The position numbers were made by a program, and so were the translations under genes. The notes beneath the pieces are model-generated. The model saw only the letters and a program-made list of their open reading frames with translations, searched no databases and was not told the origin of the DNA. 64,000 nt of DNA. It comes from Demequina sp. NBRC 110051 (GTDB lineage Bacteria > Actinomycetota > Actinomycetes > Actinomycetales > Demequinaceae). Shown one piece after another: positions 43,686 to 53,758 of this stretch; the stretch's first letter is position 1, and each line of letters opens with the position of its first letter. Location: the NCBI RefSeq assembly GCF_002090055.1, contig NZ_BBRH01000007.1, forward strand, positions 124,001 through 188,000. The letters run 5' to 3'.

Positions 43686-44987
43686 TTAGGCGAGGTCGGG
43701 CGAGGGGAAGTCGACGGAGTCGCCCACGGGCTCCGCGCCGGTGCCGAAGATCCGCACCGTCTCCATCTCCGCATCGATGACGGTCGCGAGGCGCCGCACT
43801 CCCTCGCGGATGCGATCGGGGGTGGGGTAGCAATAGGACAGGCGCATGTAGCCTCGGCCCTGGCCGTCGGCGTAGAAGGCGGTGCCGGCGACGTAGGCCA
43901 CGCGGGCAGTCACGGCGCGCGGCAGCATCGACTTGGCGTCGAGGCCTTCGGGGAGTTTCACCCAGACGTAGAACCCACCGTCGGGGACGTTCCACGAGGC
44001 CTCGGGGATGTGCTCCTCGAGCGCGGAGATCATCGCGTCGCGACGCTCGCGGTACTGCTCGCGGAACTTCTTGATCTGGCCCTGCCAGTCGAAGTGCTCG
44101 AGGTAGGCCCTGATGGCGAGCTGCGACGCATTTGAGGGCGACAGGATCGCGGCCTCGGAGGCGAGGACCAGCTTCTCGCGCACGGCGTGCGGCGCGACCG
44201 CCCAGCCCACGCGGTAGCCCGGCGCGAACGTCTTCGAGAAAGACCCCAGGTAGATGACGCCCTCCTCGCTCATGGAGCGCATGGCGGGAAGCGGCTCTGA
44301 GTCGAAGCCCAGCAACCCGTAGGGGTTGTCCTCGAGGATGAGCACACCGTGGCGCTGGCAGATCTCGACCACCTGCGGGCGACGCTCCATGGTGAGGGTC
44401 ACGCCACCCGGGTTGTGGAAGTTGGGCACCGTGTAGAGGAACTTCACGCGCTTGCCTGCCGCGGCCAACTCACCGAGGGTGCGATCCAGGGCCACGGGGA
44501 TCAGGCCGTCCGCGTCCATGGGCACGTGCACCACGTCCGCCTCGTGCGCCCGGAAGACCCCCAGGGCTCCCACGTACGACGGAGCCTCGGCGACCACCAC
44601 GTCACCGGGGTCGAGGAACACGGTCGACACCAGATCAAGGGCTTGCTGAGACCCGGTGGTGACCACCACATCGTCCGGATGCGCCGAGATGCCCTCGAGG
44701 GCCATCACCTGGGTGATTTGCTCGCGCAGGCCCTCGTCTCCCTGGCCCGAGCCGTACTGGAGCGCGACCTCGCCCTGCTCGACGATGAGCCGCTGCGCCA
44801 TCGCGCCCAGCTCCTCGAGAGGGAGGCCGCCGATGTAGGGCATGCCGCCGGCGAGCGAGACCACCTCGGGCCGGCTCGCGACGGAGAAGAGAGCTCGGAT
44901 TTCGGACGCGCGCATGCGGTGTGCGCGGGCGGCGTAGGAATCGAACCAAGGGTCGAGTCGCGTGCCGTGGCTGTCCGAGGTGCTCAT
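43686..44987 (-). CDS. PLP-dependent aminotransferase (class I/II, 2-aminoadipate type)
   Basis: A 433-residue fold-type I aminotransferase. VVSLAGGMPYIGGLP, LQYGSGQGDEGLREQI, VTTGSQQALDLVSTVFLDPGD, YTVPNFHNPGGVTL and the PLP-lysine segment YLGSFSKTFAPGYRVGW are typical of the LysN/AroT-like group. The amino acid used is uncertain (2-aminoadipate, aromatic or branched). The ATG at 44987 is preferred because GGAAAG is 9 bases upstream; another ATG lies three codons earlier. It precedes ddl with a 28-base gap, a common actinobacterial pairing. Confidence 0.88.
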   Translation of the reverse strand: MSTSDSHGTRLDPWFDSYAARAHRMRASEIRALFSVASRPEVVSLAGGMPYIGGLPLEELGAMAQRLIVEQGEVALQYGSGQGDEGLREQITQVMALEGISAHPDDVVVTTGSQQALDLVSTVFLDPGDVVVAEAPSYVGALGVFRAHEADVVHVPMDADGLIPVALDRTLGELAAAGKRVKFLYTVPNFHNPGGVTLTMERRPQVVEICQRHGVLILEDNPYGLLGFDSEPLPAMRSMSEEGVIYLGSFSKTFAPGYRVGWAVAPHAVREKLVLASEAAILSPSNASQLAIRAYLEHFDWQGQIKKFREQYRERRDAMISALEEHIPEASWNVPDGGFYVWVKLPEGLDAKSMLPRAVTARVAYVAGTAFYADGQGRGYMRLSYCYPTPDRIREGVRRLATVIDAEMETVRIFGTGAEPVGDSVDFPSPDLA

Positions 44988-45028
44988 GGGGGTCATCTTT
45001 CCATGCCGGACGGAGACCAGAATGCGAA

Positions 45029-45054
45029 AAGCCGGGGCCGACTGGCCCCGGCTT
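45029..45054 (-). terminator. Terminator of the trxB-trxA gene
   Basis: AAGCCGGGGCC and GGCCCCGGCTT pair perfectly around a 4-base loop, extended by GCGAA/TTCGC outside. It lies 24 bases past the fusion gene stop. Confidence 0.82.
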
Positions 45055-45077
45055 CGCGCGTGTGGTGCAGGTGCGTC

Positions 45078-46397
45078 CTAGGCGAGCGCCTCGTCGAACA
45101 GCTCGGTGAGGGCCGGCTTGGGACGCGCGCCCACCACGGACTTCACGACCTCGCCGTCCTTGAAGAACGCCATCGTGGGGATGGAGGTGACGCCGTAGGC
45201 CATCGCGAGCGACGGATTCGCGTCGGTGTCGACCTTCACGACCTTGAGCTTGCCCGCGTACTCCGCGGCGAGCTCGTCGAGGATGGGAGCGACCGCGCGG
45301 CACGGGCCGCACCAGGTGGCCCAGAAGTCCACGACGACCGGGACGGATGACTCGATGACCTCGGCCTTGAAGGAGTCCTCGGTCGCGTTGACGGGCTCGG
45401 CGGGCAGCGCGGCGGCGGGAGACTCCTCGGGCGCGGAGACCTCGGCGACGTCGGTGGCCTCGGCATCGGCAAGCGAGTCCAGGTAGTGCTGGGCATCGAG
45501 CGCGGCCGAGCAGCCCGATCCGGCGGCCGTGATGGCCTGGCGGTAGCGGTTATCGACCAGGTCGCCGCACGCGAACACGCCGTCGACGTTGGTCGCGGTG
45601 GTGCGACCGATCACCTGCACGTAACCCTCGGCGTCCGTGTCGATCACGCCGGTGACGAGCTCGGAGCGCGGGATGTGGCCGATGGCGACGAACATGCCCG
45701 TCGCGGGGATCGTGGACTCGACGCCGGTGACGTTGTCGCGCACCTGGACGCCGGAGAGCTTGGCGTCGCCCTCGAGGCCGATGACGTCCGCGTTCCACAC
45801 GAACTCGATCTTCGGGTCGTTCTTCGCGCGGTCGGCCATGATCTTCGAGGCACGCAGCTCGTCACGGCGGTGCACGATAGTCACCTTCGAGGCGAAGCGG
45901 GTAAGGAACGTGGCCTCCTCCATCGCGGAGTCGCCGCCGCCGATGACCACGACCTCCTGGTCGCGGAAGAAGAACCCATCGCACGTCGCACACCAGGACA
46001 CACCCTGGCCCGACAGGCGCTTTTCGTCGTCCAGCCCCAGCTCGCGGTATGCCGAGCCCGTGGCGAGGATGACGGCCTTGCCGGTGAAGGTCTGGCCCAG
46101 GCCCGTCGTGACGGACTTGAGGGGCCCCTCGAGGCTCATCTCGGTGACATCGTCAAAAAGAATCTCGGCACCAAAGCGCTCGGCCTGGCCCTGCAGGGTC
46201 TCCATGAGCTCGGGGCCCTGAATGCCCTCCACGAAGCCGGGGAAGTTCTCGACCTCGGTCGTGTTCATGAGCGCGCCACCGGCGGTCACGGAACCGGCGA
46301 CCACGAGCGGGTTCAGGCCCGCACGGGCGGCATAGATGGCGGCGGTGTAACCGGCGGGGCCGGATCCAACAATGATGACGTTGCGAGTGTCGCTCAC
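45078..46397 (-). CDS. Thioredoxin reductase-thioredoxin fusion protein
   Basis: A 439-residue fusion. Residues 1-310 are thioredoxin reductase: FAD motif [17 protein letters not shown], redox site Cys136/Cys139 in [14 protein letters not shown] motif [12 protein letters not shown] and [15 protein letters not shown] 25-residue Ala/Glu/Pro linker leads to a complete thioredoxin (about 335-439) with WCGPC (Cys363/Cys366) and [11 protein letters not shown]. The two are normally separate genes; a fusion is known in Mycobacterium leprae. It channels NADPH electrons to disulfides. Start is GTG with AAGGA upstream. Confidence 0.96.
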   Translation of the reverse strand: MSDTRNVIIVGSGPAGYTAAIYAARAGLNPLVVAGSVTAGGALMNTTEVENFPGFVEGIQGPELMETLQGQAERFGAEILFDDVTEMSLEGPLKSVTTGLGQTFTGKAVILATGSAYRELGLDDEKRLSGQGVSWCATCDGFFFRDQEVVVIGGGDSAMEEATFLTRFASKVTIVHRRDELRASKIMADRAKNDPKIEFVWNADVIGLEGDAKLSGVQVRDNVTGVESTIPATGMFVAIGHIPRSELVTGVIDTDAEGYVQVIGRTTATNVDGVFACGDLVDNRYRQAITAAGSGCSAALDAQHYLDSLADAEATDVAEVSAPEESPAAALPAEPVNATEDSFKAEVIESSVPVVVDFWATWCGPCRAVAPILDELAAEYAGKLKVVKVDTDANPSLAMAYGVTSIPTMAFFKDGEVVKSVVGARPKPALTELFDEALA

Positions 46398-46504
46398 GGG
46401 GGGTTCCTTCAGGAGGGTTTCAGATGCGGGTGAGTACCCGGGTGCGTAACAGATCGTAGGGGCCGCTTGTTCCGCGCTTCAACACGCGTCGCGGCCCGCA
46501 CGCA

Positions 46505-47824
46505 TTAGCCCTCGTTGTCGCCCGATGGCGACGGCGAGGGAGAGAAGGTGAACTCGGGGTAGGCAGGGGACGGGGAAGACGGCACGAAGCCCTCGGGGCG
46601 GGTGATCGTCGTCAGGGTGCTGAAGGCCACGATGGCGATGACAATGATCGCGACCACGGCGAGCCCCAGGATGAGAGGGCCGGCATTGAACGGCGCGGGA
46701 CGGTTGGCTCGCTCGCGCGCACGCTCGAGCGCGTCGGTGAGTGGCTGGGACTGCGGCCACCAGCGGTGCAGCCGCTCCAGCAGGATCTGCCACAGCCCGC
46801 CACTACGCCTCGCATGCTGATCCGCGACGATCTCGTCCAGCATCTCGAGCGGCGCATCCTTGACGTGCGGGGTGACCGTCTCGGTCGCGCCCGTCATAGG
46901 GGCGGCCGATGCCGTGGCTGGCTCCGCGGGCACCTCCAGCTCGGACTCGGCCGGGCTGGGCGCCGAGGGGCTGACAACAGAGGTTGGGGTTGGCGGCGTC
47001 GCCGGGGAGACCGGCGTCGCAGGGGTCGCTAGCACTGCGGGGGTCGCCGGCACCTCGGGGGACGGCGCGCTGGGGACGGAGGCTGGCGTAGGCCGCGGCT
47101 GAGACGACGCGGCTCGCAGCGCCCGGGCGTCGGGCGGCCCCATGGTGCGCGAAATCTCGGCCAGGGTGGCGGGCGGATCTCCCGCGATGACGGCCATGAC
47201 GAGGGACGTGCCCGCGGAACCGAGGCCCTCGGGGACGCGATCCGCTGTCAGCAGCGCGGCATCTGCCCCCGTGACGGCCTGGGCATAGATGCGAGCCAGC
47301 GCCGCGGCATCGTCCTTCTCGCGCTCGCCGGCTTTGAGGCCCGCCTCCGCGGCAACCGCACCGTCGATGCCCAGCCCCGTGACAAGAACGCGGCCGCCGG
47401 GAGTGACTGTCAGCGCCTCTGCCCGCAGGTAGCCGTGGTGGACGCGCTCGGCGGCGGCGACCTCGAGTGCGCGTGCGGCCTCTCCGACCAGGGTCGCGGC
47501 GGCCGCGGGAGCGACCGGGCCCTTGGAAAGCAGGGACGCGCTCGTGGAGCCGCGGGGGCGCTCCGTCACGATGTAGGTGGCGGTGCCATCGTCGTCGCGG
47601 TGGACGCCGGAGGACAGCACCCGAGGCAGCCGTGCGTCGCGCACCTTGGCGGTGGACGCTGCGACGCGGCGCGCCCGCTCGGCCGCCGCAGACGTCACGA
47701 CGTCGAGGTTGACTCGCTGCGCCAGGCGCGTGTCCTCAGCGACCCACCGCTCGATCCCCGGCAGATCGTGGAGCACGGGGTGCAGCAGCGTGAAGCGGCG
47801 ACCAATCGTCGTCCCTGCGAGCAC
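46505..47824 (-). CDS. Membrane-bound pseudokinase downstream of murJ
   Basis: A 439-residue protein. Residues 5-230 have the shape of a Ser/Thr kinase N- and C-lobe, but the active site is gone: the catalytic HRD region reads HHGYLRAEALTV, the DFG region VTGLGID, and the ATP-binding lysine is not found. A Pro/Thr/Ala-rich linker (240-310) and one transmembrane helix (GLAVVAIIVIAIVAFSTL, about 390-407) follow, with a Ser/Pro-rich outside tail. In mycobacteria a related pseudokinase is part of the MurJ protein and binds FhaA. Here it is a separate gene 79 bases after murJ. Start is GTG with AAGGGGG. Confidence 0.85.
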   Translation of the reverse strand: MLAGTTIGRRFTLLHPVLHDLPGIERWVAEDTRLAQRVNLDVVTSAAAERARRVAASTAKVRDARLPRVLSSGVHRDDDGTATYIVTERPRGSTSASLLSKGPVAPAAAATLVGEAARALEVAAAERVHHGYLRAEALTVTPGGRVLVTGLGIDGAVAAEAGLKAGEREKDDAAALARIYAQAVTGADAALLTADRVPEGLGSAGTSLVMAVIAGDPPATLAEISRTMGPPDARALRAASSQPRPTPASVPSAPSPEVPATPAVLATPATPVSPATPPTPTSVVSPSAPSPAESELEVPAEPATASAAPMTGATETVTPHVKDAPLEMLDEIVADQHARRSGGLWQILLERLHRWWPQSQPLTDALERARERANRPAPFNAGPLILGLAVVAIIVIAIVAFSTLTTITRPEGFVPSSPSPAYPEFTFSPSPSPSGDNEG

Positions 47825-47903
47825 CGTGCCGAACCCCCTTGGTAGTGCGAGTGAAGAAACCTCATCCTATGTCGCGCCGCGGACATCGGGGACCGGAGTG
47901 TGG

Positions 47904-49643
47904 TCAGCGACGGAAGCGGGCGGGGAGACGTCTGGCGAAGGGCGCCAGCAGAGCGTCGAGTTCCTCCGCCTTGAGGAGCTTCATCACGACGATGTACACG
48001 GCGAGCATCACCACGCCCGCGCCCACCGTCCAGCCGGCGGCCACGAAGAACCCCGGCCAGCCGGACAGGTCCGCGACGTCTGGCGCGAGCTTCAGCAGCA
48101 ACCACCCGGTCACTCCGGCCACCAGCGCGCCCACCAGGGCCTTGACGTGCAGGGTGAGGACCCGCCGGCCGTCGAGCCCGCCCAGGCGCCGGCGCAGTCC
48201 GCCCGCGCGCAGAATCATGCCGGTGTAGTTGGAGGCCGCGAGACCCAGGCCCACACCCACGGTCCACCAGCGGGGCTCGGCGAGCGCCTGCACCAAGTAC
48301 GCGGTGCCGACCCAGGCGATGGTCATGGGGATCTGCATGAAGAAGATCGCGCGGGCATCCTCGAGGGCGAAGTACAGGCGCTTGAACAGCACCGTCGCGC
48401 CGAGCGGCACCAGGCCAAGGGTCATCGCGATCATGATCGCGGAGATGGACTGGACCTCGGCGAGCGTCGCCGTCGGCAGCGCGATACGCACCAGGTATTG
48501 CGAGACGACGATCATCGCCACCGTCGCGAAGACGGTGAACGCTCCCGCCGAGCGCAGTCCCTGGGACAGGTCCGCGCGCAGCCCCTCCATGTTGCGCACC
48601 GCGGCGTGACGCGCCATCGCGGTGTACATGGCCGTCACCAATGAGATGGTGACGAGCGAGTGGGGCACGATGTACAGCGACAGCGCCTGGAAGTACGCCA
48701 TGTTTCCGGCGATGGACGTGTCGATGCGGCCATCGGGAAGCACCTGCGCCGCGGCCGCGACCTGCGTGACGAGCGCGACGCCGATCTGCTCGAGCACCAC
48801 GGCGGCGAGCGACCACGCGGCGATGGTGCCGATGCCCGACAGTTCGCCCTTGGGTCCGCGCCACTGCCATCGCCAGTGATAGCCGCCGCGCACCAGCGGG
48901 ACAAGCAGGATCAGCGCCTGGGCCGCAATGCCGAGGGTCGCGAAGCCACCGATGAGGGCAATCCGATCGGGCGTCCACAGGTCGGCGACCGCGGTGAGAT
49001 CCTCGCCGCCCGGGCCCGGCGCGACGTAGCGTCCGAACAGAGCCAAGAACGCGGCCAGGCCCACGATCGCGACCACATTGTTGAGCACGGGCGCCCACAT
49101 GAACGGGCCAAACTGCTCACGCGCATTGAGGACCTGCCCCAGCAGCGTGTACAGGCAGTAGAAGAACAGCTGCGGGATGCACCAGTACGAAAACGCGACG
49201 GCGAGCGCGGTGAGCTCCGGCGGCCAATCGTTCGTGTACAGCTCGACCCATACCGGCGCGAGCAGCGTCGCGACGATCGTCACCACCAGGGAGATGACGG
49301 TGCCGAGGGTGAGGATGCGGTCGACGGTGCGCTTGCCGCCCTCGCGCTGGAAGGCGCGCACGATTTGCGGCACCAGCACCGCGTTGAGCACGCCCGCGGC
49401 CAGGATCGCGAACATCGCGTTGGGCAGTCGGTTGGCGATGTCGTAGGCGTTCGCCGCAGCGGCCGTCGCGCCGATCGCGGCGACAAGCATGGCGTTGCGC
49501 ACGAATCCGAGCGCGCGGGAGACCGCCGTGCCGGAGGCCATGATCGCGGTGTTGCGCGTGATGGAACGGCGCGGGCGGCCACCCAGCGTCTTGTCGCGGT
49601 CGTCGGCGCCCTGAGCCGCGTCGTCAGCGCCCGTCTCAGCCAT
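47904..49643 (-). CDS. murJ: Lipid II flippase MurJ
   Basis: A 579-residue MOP-superfamily transporter with about 14 membrane helices (TAVSRALGFVRNAMLVAAIG, AYDIANRLPNAMFAILAAGVLNAVLVP and the QLFFYCLY region are typical MurJ/MviN segments). It moves lipid II to the outer side of the membrane. The ATG at 49643 overlaps the DUF6049 stop by 8 bases and is preferred over one 12 codons upstream. It works with the downstream pseudokinase. Confidence 0.95.
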   Translation of the reverse strand: MAETGADDAAQGADDRDKTLGGRPRRSITRNTAIMASGTAVSRALGFVRNAMLVAAIGATAAAANAYDIANRLPNAMFAILAAGVLNAVLVPQIVRAFQREGGKRTVDRILTLGTVISLVVTIVATLLAPVWVELYTNDWPPELTALAVAFSYWCIPQLFFYCLYTLLGQVLNAREQFGPFMWAPVLNNVVAIVGLAAFLALFGRYVAPGPGGEDLTAVADLWTPDRIALIGGFATLGIAAQALILLVPLVRGGYHWRWQWRGPKGELSGIGTIAAWSLAAVVLEQIGVALVTQVAAAAQVLPDGRIDTSIAGNMAYFQALSLYIVPHSLVTISLVTAMYTAMARHAAVRNMEGLRADLSQGLRSAGAFTVFATVAMIVVSQYLVRIALPTATLAEVQSISAIMIAMTLGLVPLGATVLFKRLYFALEDARAIFFMQIPMTIAWVGTAYLVQALAEPRWWTVGVGLGLAASNYTGMILRAGGLRRRLGGLDGRRVLTLHVKALVGALVAGVTGWLLLKLAPDVADLSGWPGFFVAAGWTVGAGVVMLAVYIVVMKLLKAEELDALLAPFARRLPARFRR

Positions 49644-51669
49644 CCTTGCCGTCCTTGTGGTCTGCCGCGGCGCCGTCATGCGCCACCGCGTCCTCGGTGG
49701 CGCCGTCCTCTTCGTGGCCCGGGTCGGCGGTCGGATCGATGGTCGCCTGCGACGGAGCCAGGCGGGTGTCCTTGCGGCCGCGGCGGATGGTGCGGATCAC
49801 GCCGGCGATGAGCAGCAGCACCAGCAACGCCGTGAAGATGGCCGCGCCGGCCGTGCCCCAGTCGGCGCGCACACGAATATCGAAGGTCTGCAGTGGAGAG
49901 ATCGCCTCGCCGTCGGCGCTTTCAAGACCCACGACCACCGTGACGTTCGCGGTCGAGACGGCGGAGACCGGGACCAGCGTCGTCGCCTCCAGCCCCGCCC
50001 CCACGGACACGGTCGGCGAGTCCTCGACGATGAGGTTCGGCGAGTTGCTGTCCATCTCGACCACGACGGACACGTCGCGATCGAGCCCGTTCATGACGGT
50101 GATGGGCACATCTCCCGAGTCGGCGAGGAGGTTGAGGTCGGAACCCTCCGCGATCGTGACCGCCCCGAGCGTCGCATCGGCCCCCGCCAGTGCCGTCGTG
50201 AAGGCGCCCTCCCTGAGGGCCGATGCCGTACGGCCCTGGGTAGTCACGCCGGCTACCAGGCCGGCTGCCCACTCGTCCATGGCATCGGCCGGTCTGTCGA
50301 CGATGGTCGACAAGGTGGTGAGGTTGTCGTAGTGACTCACCAGACGTTCCACGTCGTCGGCCGCGAGGTCCGCATCCTCGCCCGCCGTCTGGGGAAGCGA
50401 GGCCTCCGCGATGTCCGTCGACGCCGCAAGGTCCGTCATCGAGATGGGCGTCACCCAGGGGGCGTCCAGGAGGGTCTCGATGAGGTGCGACATGCGTCCC
50501 GTGACAGCGCCGTCGCCGCCCACCGACACCAGCACCTGGTCGTCGCTGAGCGCGGAGGCGGCCAGGAGTGCGCCTTCGACGGCGGGGTCGGCCGAGGCCG
50601 CCGCGATGATCTCCGTGAGCACGCGGTCGGGAGAGACGATGGGGAGGTCGGAGTCGCCGGTGACACTGACGGTGCCCTCGAGCGCGTCGGCCCCCAGGGT
50701 GCCTGGCACCACCAGCGACGCCAGAGCCCCGGCCTGTTCCGCGAGGGCGACCGACGCGTCGTCGGCGACCGGCAGCGGCGCCAGCAGCGGCATGGATCCG
50801 GTCGTCAGGACCGTCGAGGAGCTCGGTCGGTTGACCGCGAAGTCGTAGAGTTCGCCGCCGCCCCCGTGGGCAAGGGACGTGAGGTCGGGGCCTCCCGCGG
50901 GAAGGCGGAGAACCTCGCGCTCGAGGAGGCCGGCGTCGAAGACCATCGCGTTGGTGAGCACGGTGGGGTCGACCGCGACGGCGACGCCGTCGAGCGCCGT
51001 GTCCTCGAGTGTCGAGGCGACGTCGAGCGCGGTGCCTTCTGCCAGCGCGAGGACGGCGACGTCGACGCCGGGTACCTCGGCATCGGCCCACGTGATGGCC
51101 ACGGCGGCCACCTGAACGGAGCCGTCGGGGGACTCGAGTGAGATCTCTACGCCGTAGACCCCCCACTCGTCCTCGGGCAGTCCCAGGTCGGCGGCATCGG
51201 CCTCGACGGACATCGATGCCGCGGCGCTGGGCTCGAGCGTGATGCCGGGAAGTGCTTCTTCCTCGGCCTCGTCGGTGGTGCTGTCGTCGGTGGTCTCTTC
51301 TGCCGTGTCTTGGTCCGCGTCGGGATCGGCCTCGGGTGCCCGTGCCACCTCGGTGGTGGCGGCATCCGTGGGGTCGTCGAGGAAGGCCGCGAGGTCGTCG
51401 GTCGACTCCAGCGGTGCGTCCGTGAGGGACAGCGTTACCTGGACGCCTTCGAGCGGCTCGTCGCCGGTATTGCGGGCGGTGACGGAGGCGGCGATGGTGC
51501 CCGAGCCGCTCAGGACGGCCGGTGACAGGCTGCGCAGCTGGCCCGTGAGGCCGGCCTCATCGGTGGTGACGGTGGCGGCTCCTGCGGCTCCTGCGGCTCC
51601 TGCAGCGCCTGCAGCGACCACGCCGAGCGCGAGGCAGGCGGCGGTGGCGGCCCTCAGGGTCCGGATCAC
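49636..51669 (-). CDS. DUF6049-family secreted/membrane protein
   Basis: A 677-residue protein with a signal peptide (LRAATAACLALGVVAAGAAG, then an (AAG)n run encoded by repeated GCTCCTGCG-type triplets on the plus strand), a long beta-rich extracellular region containing an acidic Thr/Asp/Glu stretch (about 115-150), and a C-terminal membrane helix (AAIFTALLVLLLIAGVIRTIRR, about 610-630) with a charged cytoplasmic tail. It matches the DUF6049 proteins found next to murJ in actinobacteria. The function is unknown; envelope assembly is likely by context. GTG at 51669 overlaps the NUDIX stop. Confidence 0.85.
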   Translation of the reverse strand: MIRTLRAATAACLALGVVAAGAAGAAGAAGAATVTTDEAGLTGQLRSLSPAVLSGSGTIAASVTARNTGDEPLEGVQVTLSLTDAPLESTDDLAAFLDDPTDAATTEVARAPEADPDADQDTAEETTDDSTTDEAEEEALPGITLEPSAAASMSVEADAADLGLPEDEWGVYGVEISLESPDGSVQVAAVAITWADAEVPGVDVAVLALAEGTALDVASTLEDTALDGVAVAVDPTVLTNAMVFDAGLLEREVLRLPAGGPDLTSLAHGGGGELYDFAVNRPSSSTVLTTGSMPLLAPLPVADDASVALAEQAGALASLVVPGTLGADALEGTVSVTGDSDLPIVSPDRVLTEIIAAASADPAVEGALLAASALSDDQVLVSVGGDGAVTGRMSHLIETLLDAPWVTPISMTDLAASTDIAEASLPQTAGEDADLAADDVERLVSHYDNLTTLSTIVDRPADAMDEWAAGLVAGVTTQGRTASALREGAFTTALAGADATLGAVTIAEGSDLNLLADSGDVPITVMNGLDRDVSVVVEMDSNSPNLIVEDSPTVSVGAGLEATTLVPVSAVSTANVTVVVGLESADGEAISPLQTFDIRVRADWGTAGAAIFTALLVLLLIAGVIRTIRRGRKDTRLAPSQATIDPTADPGHEEDGATEDAVAHDGAAADHKDGKDG

Positions 51670-52211
51670 GGCTCGATCGCGAGCAGGTCGACGGCTACCT
51701 GTGCCATCTTGCGCTCGTTGGGGAACGCGAGACGCTGGCACAGGTCGGATACGGCGATCCACTCCGCCACCTCCGCCTCGTGATCCGGATCATTCTCTGT
51801 CGTGATGCGCCCGCCCTTGGCCTCGAGCAGGTAGTGGTGCACCACCTTGTGGACTCGGCGGTCGTCGCCGGTGAACCAGTAGTCGATCACGCCGATGGGG
51901 CGGATGATCTCCGCGTTGATACCGGTCTCTTCCGCAACCTCGCGGATCGCGGCTTCCTCGGGCGTCTCCTTGCCCTCGATGTGACCCTTGGGAAGGCACC
52001 ATTCGAGCTTTCCTGCGCGGTTGCGGCGACCGATGCACGCGGCAAACGCCGTGCCGTCGACCACCGTGATCGCGATGCCGCCAGCGGAGGTCTCGTTCGA
52101 CACCGGCAGTTGCGCCGCCCGATGTGCCGCGTTGTCCCGTCGGCGCCGCAGCGCCGAGCCGCCGGGAGGCGGCGGCGCCGGGATGGGGCGCGGAACGGGC
52201 GGGCGAGACAT
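51666..52211 (-). CDS. NUDIX hydrolase
   Basis: A 181-residue NUDIX enzyme. The Nudix box is complete (GHIEGKETPEEAAIREVAEE, continuing TGI), and CLPKG precedes it. It would hydrolyse a nucleoside diphosphate linked to another group; the substrate is unknown. The N-terminus is Pro/Arg-rich. The ATG at 52211 is 6 bases after TAGAGT (52218-52223), suggesting a leaderless promoter for the NUDIX-DUF6049-murJ-pseudokinase operon. Divergent from the CCA enzyme, a conserved pairing in actinobacteria. Confidence 0.92.
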   Translation of the reverse strand: MSRPPVPRPIPAPPPPGGSALRRRRDNAAHRAAQLPVSNETSAGGIAITVVDGTAFAACIGRRNRAGKLEWCLPKGHIEGKETPEEAAIREVAEETGINAEIIRPIGVIDYWFTGDDRRVHKVVHHYLLEAKGGRITTENDPDHEAEVAEWIAVSDLCQRLAFPNERKMAQVAVDLLAIEP

Positions 52212-52300
52212 GCGCCAACTCTAACGAGCCCCGCCGTCGGCTCGGCGCAGCGGCACCCGGGGGCGGGGCACCCGCAACGGGATCTGGGACCATAGATGCT

Positions 52301-53749
52301 GTGACAACCCCCGACCTTCCCTCGCTCGACGTGCTGCGCCAGCGTGCGGGCATCCTGTGGGACGCCCTGCCGCCCGAGATTCTGGACCTCGCGGCCCGTT
52401 TCGACGCCGCCGGCCACGAGCTGGCGCTCGTCGGCGGTCCCGTGCGCGATGCCTTCCTGGGACGGTCGAGCTCCGACATGGATCTCACCACCTCCGCGCG
52501 ACCCGACGAGACCGAGCGCATCCTCAAGGGATGGACCTCGTCGACCTGGGATGTGGGCCGCGACTTCGGCACCATCGGTGGTCGTAAGAAGGACCTCATG
52601 GTGGAGGTCACCACGTACCGGGCAGACGAGTACGACGGCGAGACCCGCAAGCCGGTGGTGGCGTTCGGGGACTCGCTCGAGGGCGACCTCGCCCGGCGCG
52701 ACTTCACCATCAACGCGATGGCCGTGCGGCTGCCGTCCAAGGAACTCGTGGACCTCCACGGCGGCCTCGAGGATCTCGCGGGGGGCCTGCTTCGCACCCC
52801 CATCGAGCCCGATGTGTCCTTCGCAGACGACCCCCTGCGCATGATGCGTGCGGCCCGCTTCGCCTCGCAGTTGCGGCTCGAGATCGAACCGGCGACCTTC
52901 GCGGCGATGGCACGCATGGCTGAGCGCATCACGATCGTGTCGGCCGAGCGGGTGCGCGACGAGCTGTGCAAACTGCTGGTGGGCGCCGATCCGCGTGCGG
53001 GGCTCGGAGCCCTGGTGGACGCAGGTCTCGCGTCATACGTGTTGCCAGAGCTTCCCGCCCTCAAGCTCGAGGTCGACGAGCACCACCATCACAAGGACGT
53101 CTACGAGCACACCCTCACCGTGGTGGACCAGGCGATCGCGCTCGAGACCGGACCGGACGGCGCCGTGCCGGGGCCCGATCTCACGCTGCGCCTGGCGGCG
53201 CTGCTGCACGACATCGGCAAGCCGCCCACCAAGCGCAACGAGCCCGGCGGGGGCGTCTCGTTCCACCACCACGAGGTGGTGGGCGCGAAGATGACCCGCA
53301 AGCGGCTGAAGGACCTGCGCTTCGACAAGGACACCATCAAGGCCGTCACCCATCTGGTGGAGATGCACTTGCGCTTCCACGGCTACGCCGACGCGCGCTG
53401 GTCGGATTCCGCGGTGCGCCGCTACGTGACCGATGCCGGCGAGCAGCTAGAGCGGCTCCACCGCCTCACGCGCGCGGATGTCACCACTCGCAACCGTCGC
53501 AAGGCCGACCGGCTGTCATTTGCCTACGACGACCTGGAGCACCGTATCGCCGAACTGCGCGAGCAGGAGGAGATCGACGCGATCCGCCCGGACCTGGATG
53601 GCAACCAGATTCAGGAAATCCTCGGTATCGGCCCCGGCCGCGAGATCGGCATGGCCTACAAGTTCCTGCTCGAGCTGCGCATGGAGCACGGGCCGCTGGG
53701 CGAGGAGCGCGCGGCCGAGCACCTGCGCGAGTGGTGGGCGTCCCGCTAG
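52301..53749 (+). CDS. CCA tRNA nucleotidyltransferase
   Basis: A 482-residue class II nucleotidyltransferase that adds or repairs the 3' CCA of tRNAs, needed here because at least tRNA-Ile lacks an encoded CCA. LALVGGPVRDAFLGRSSSDMDLTT holds the GG and DxD motifs; RRDFTINAMAV and the arm LRMMRAARFA follow, and a C-terminal HD-domain carries LLHDIGKPP and HHHEVVGA. The start GTG at 52301 was selected at the onset of homology-like sequence; no ribosome-binding site is visible. Confidence 0.94.
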   Translation: MTTPDLPSLDVLRQRAGILWDALPPEILDLAARFDAAGHELALVGGPVRDAFLGRSSSDMDLTTSARPDETERILKGWTSSTWDVGRDFGTIGGRKKDLMVEVTTYRADEYDGETRKPVVAFGDSLEGDLARRDFTINAMAVRLPSKELVDLHGGLEDLAGGLLRTPIEPDVSFADDPLRMMRAARFASQLRLEIEPATFAAMARMAERITIVSAERVRDELCKLLVGADPRAGLGALVDAGLASYVLPELPALKLEVDEHHHHKDVYEHTLTVVDQAIALETGPDGAVPGPDLTLRLAALLHDIGKPPTKRNEPGGGVSFHHHEVVGAKMTRKRLKDLRFDKDTIKAVTHLVEMHLRFHGYADARWSDSAVRRYVTDAGEQLERLHRLTRADVTTRNRRKADRLSFAYDDLEHRIAELREQEEIDAIRPDLDGNQIQEILGIGPGREIGMAYKFLLELRMEHGPLGEERAAEHLREWWASR

Positions 53750-53758
53750 CGTGGGCCC

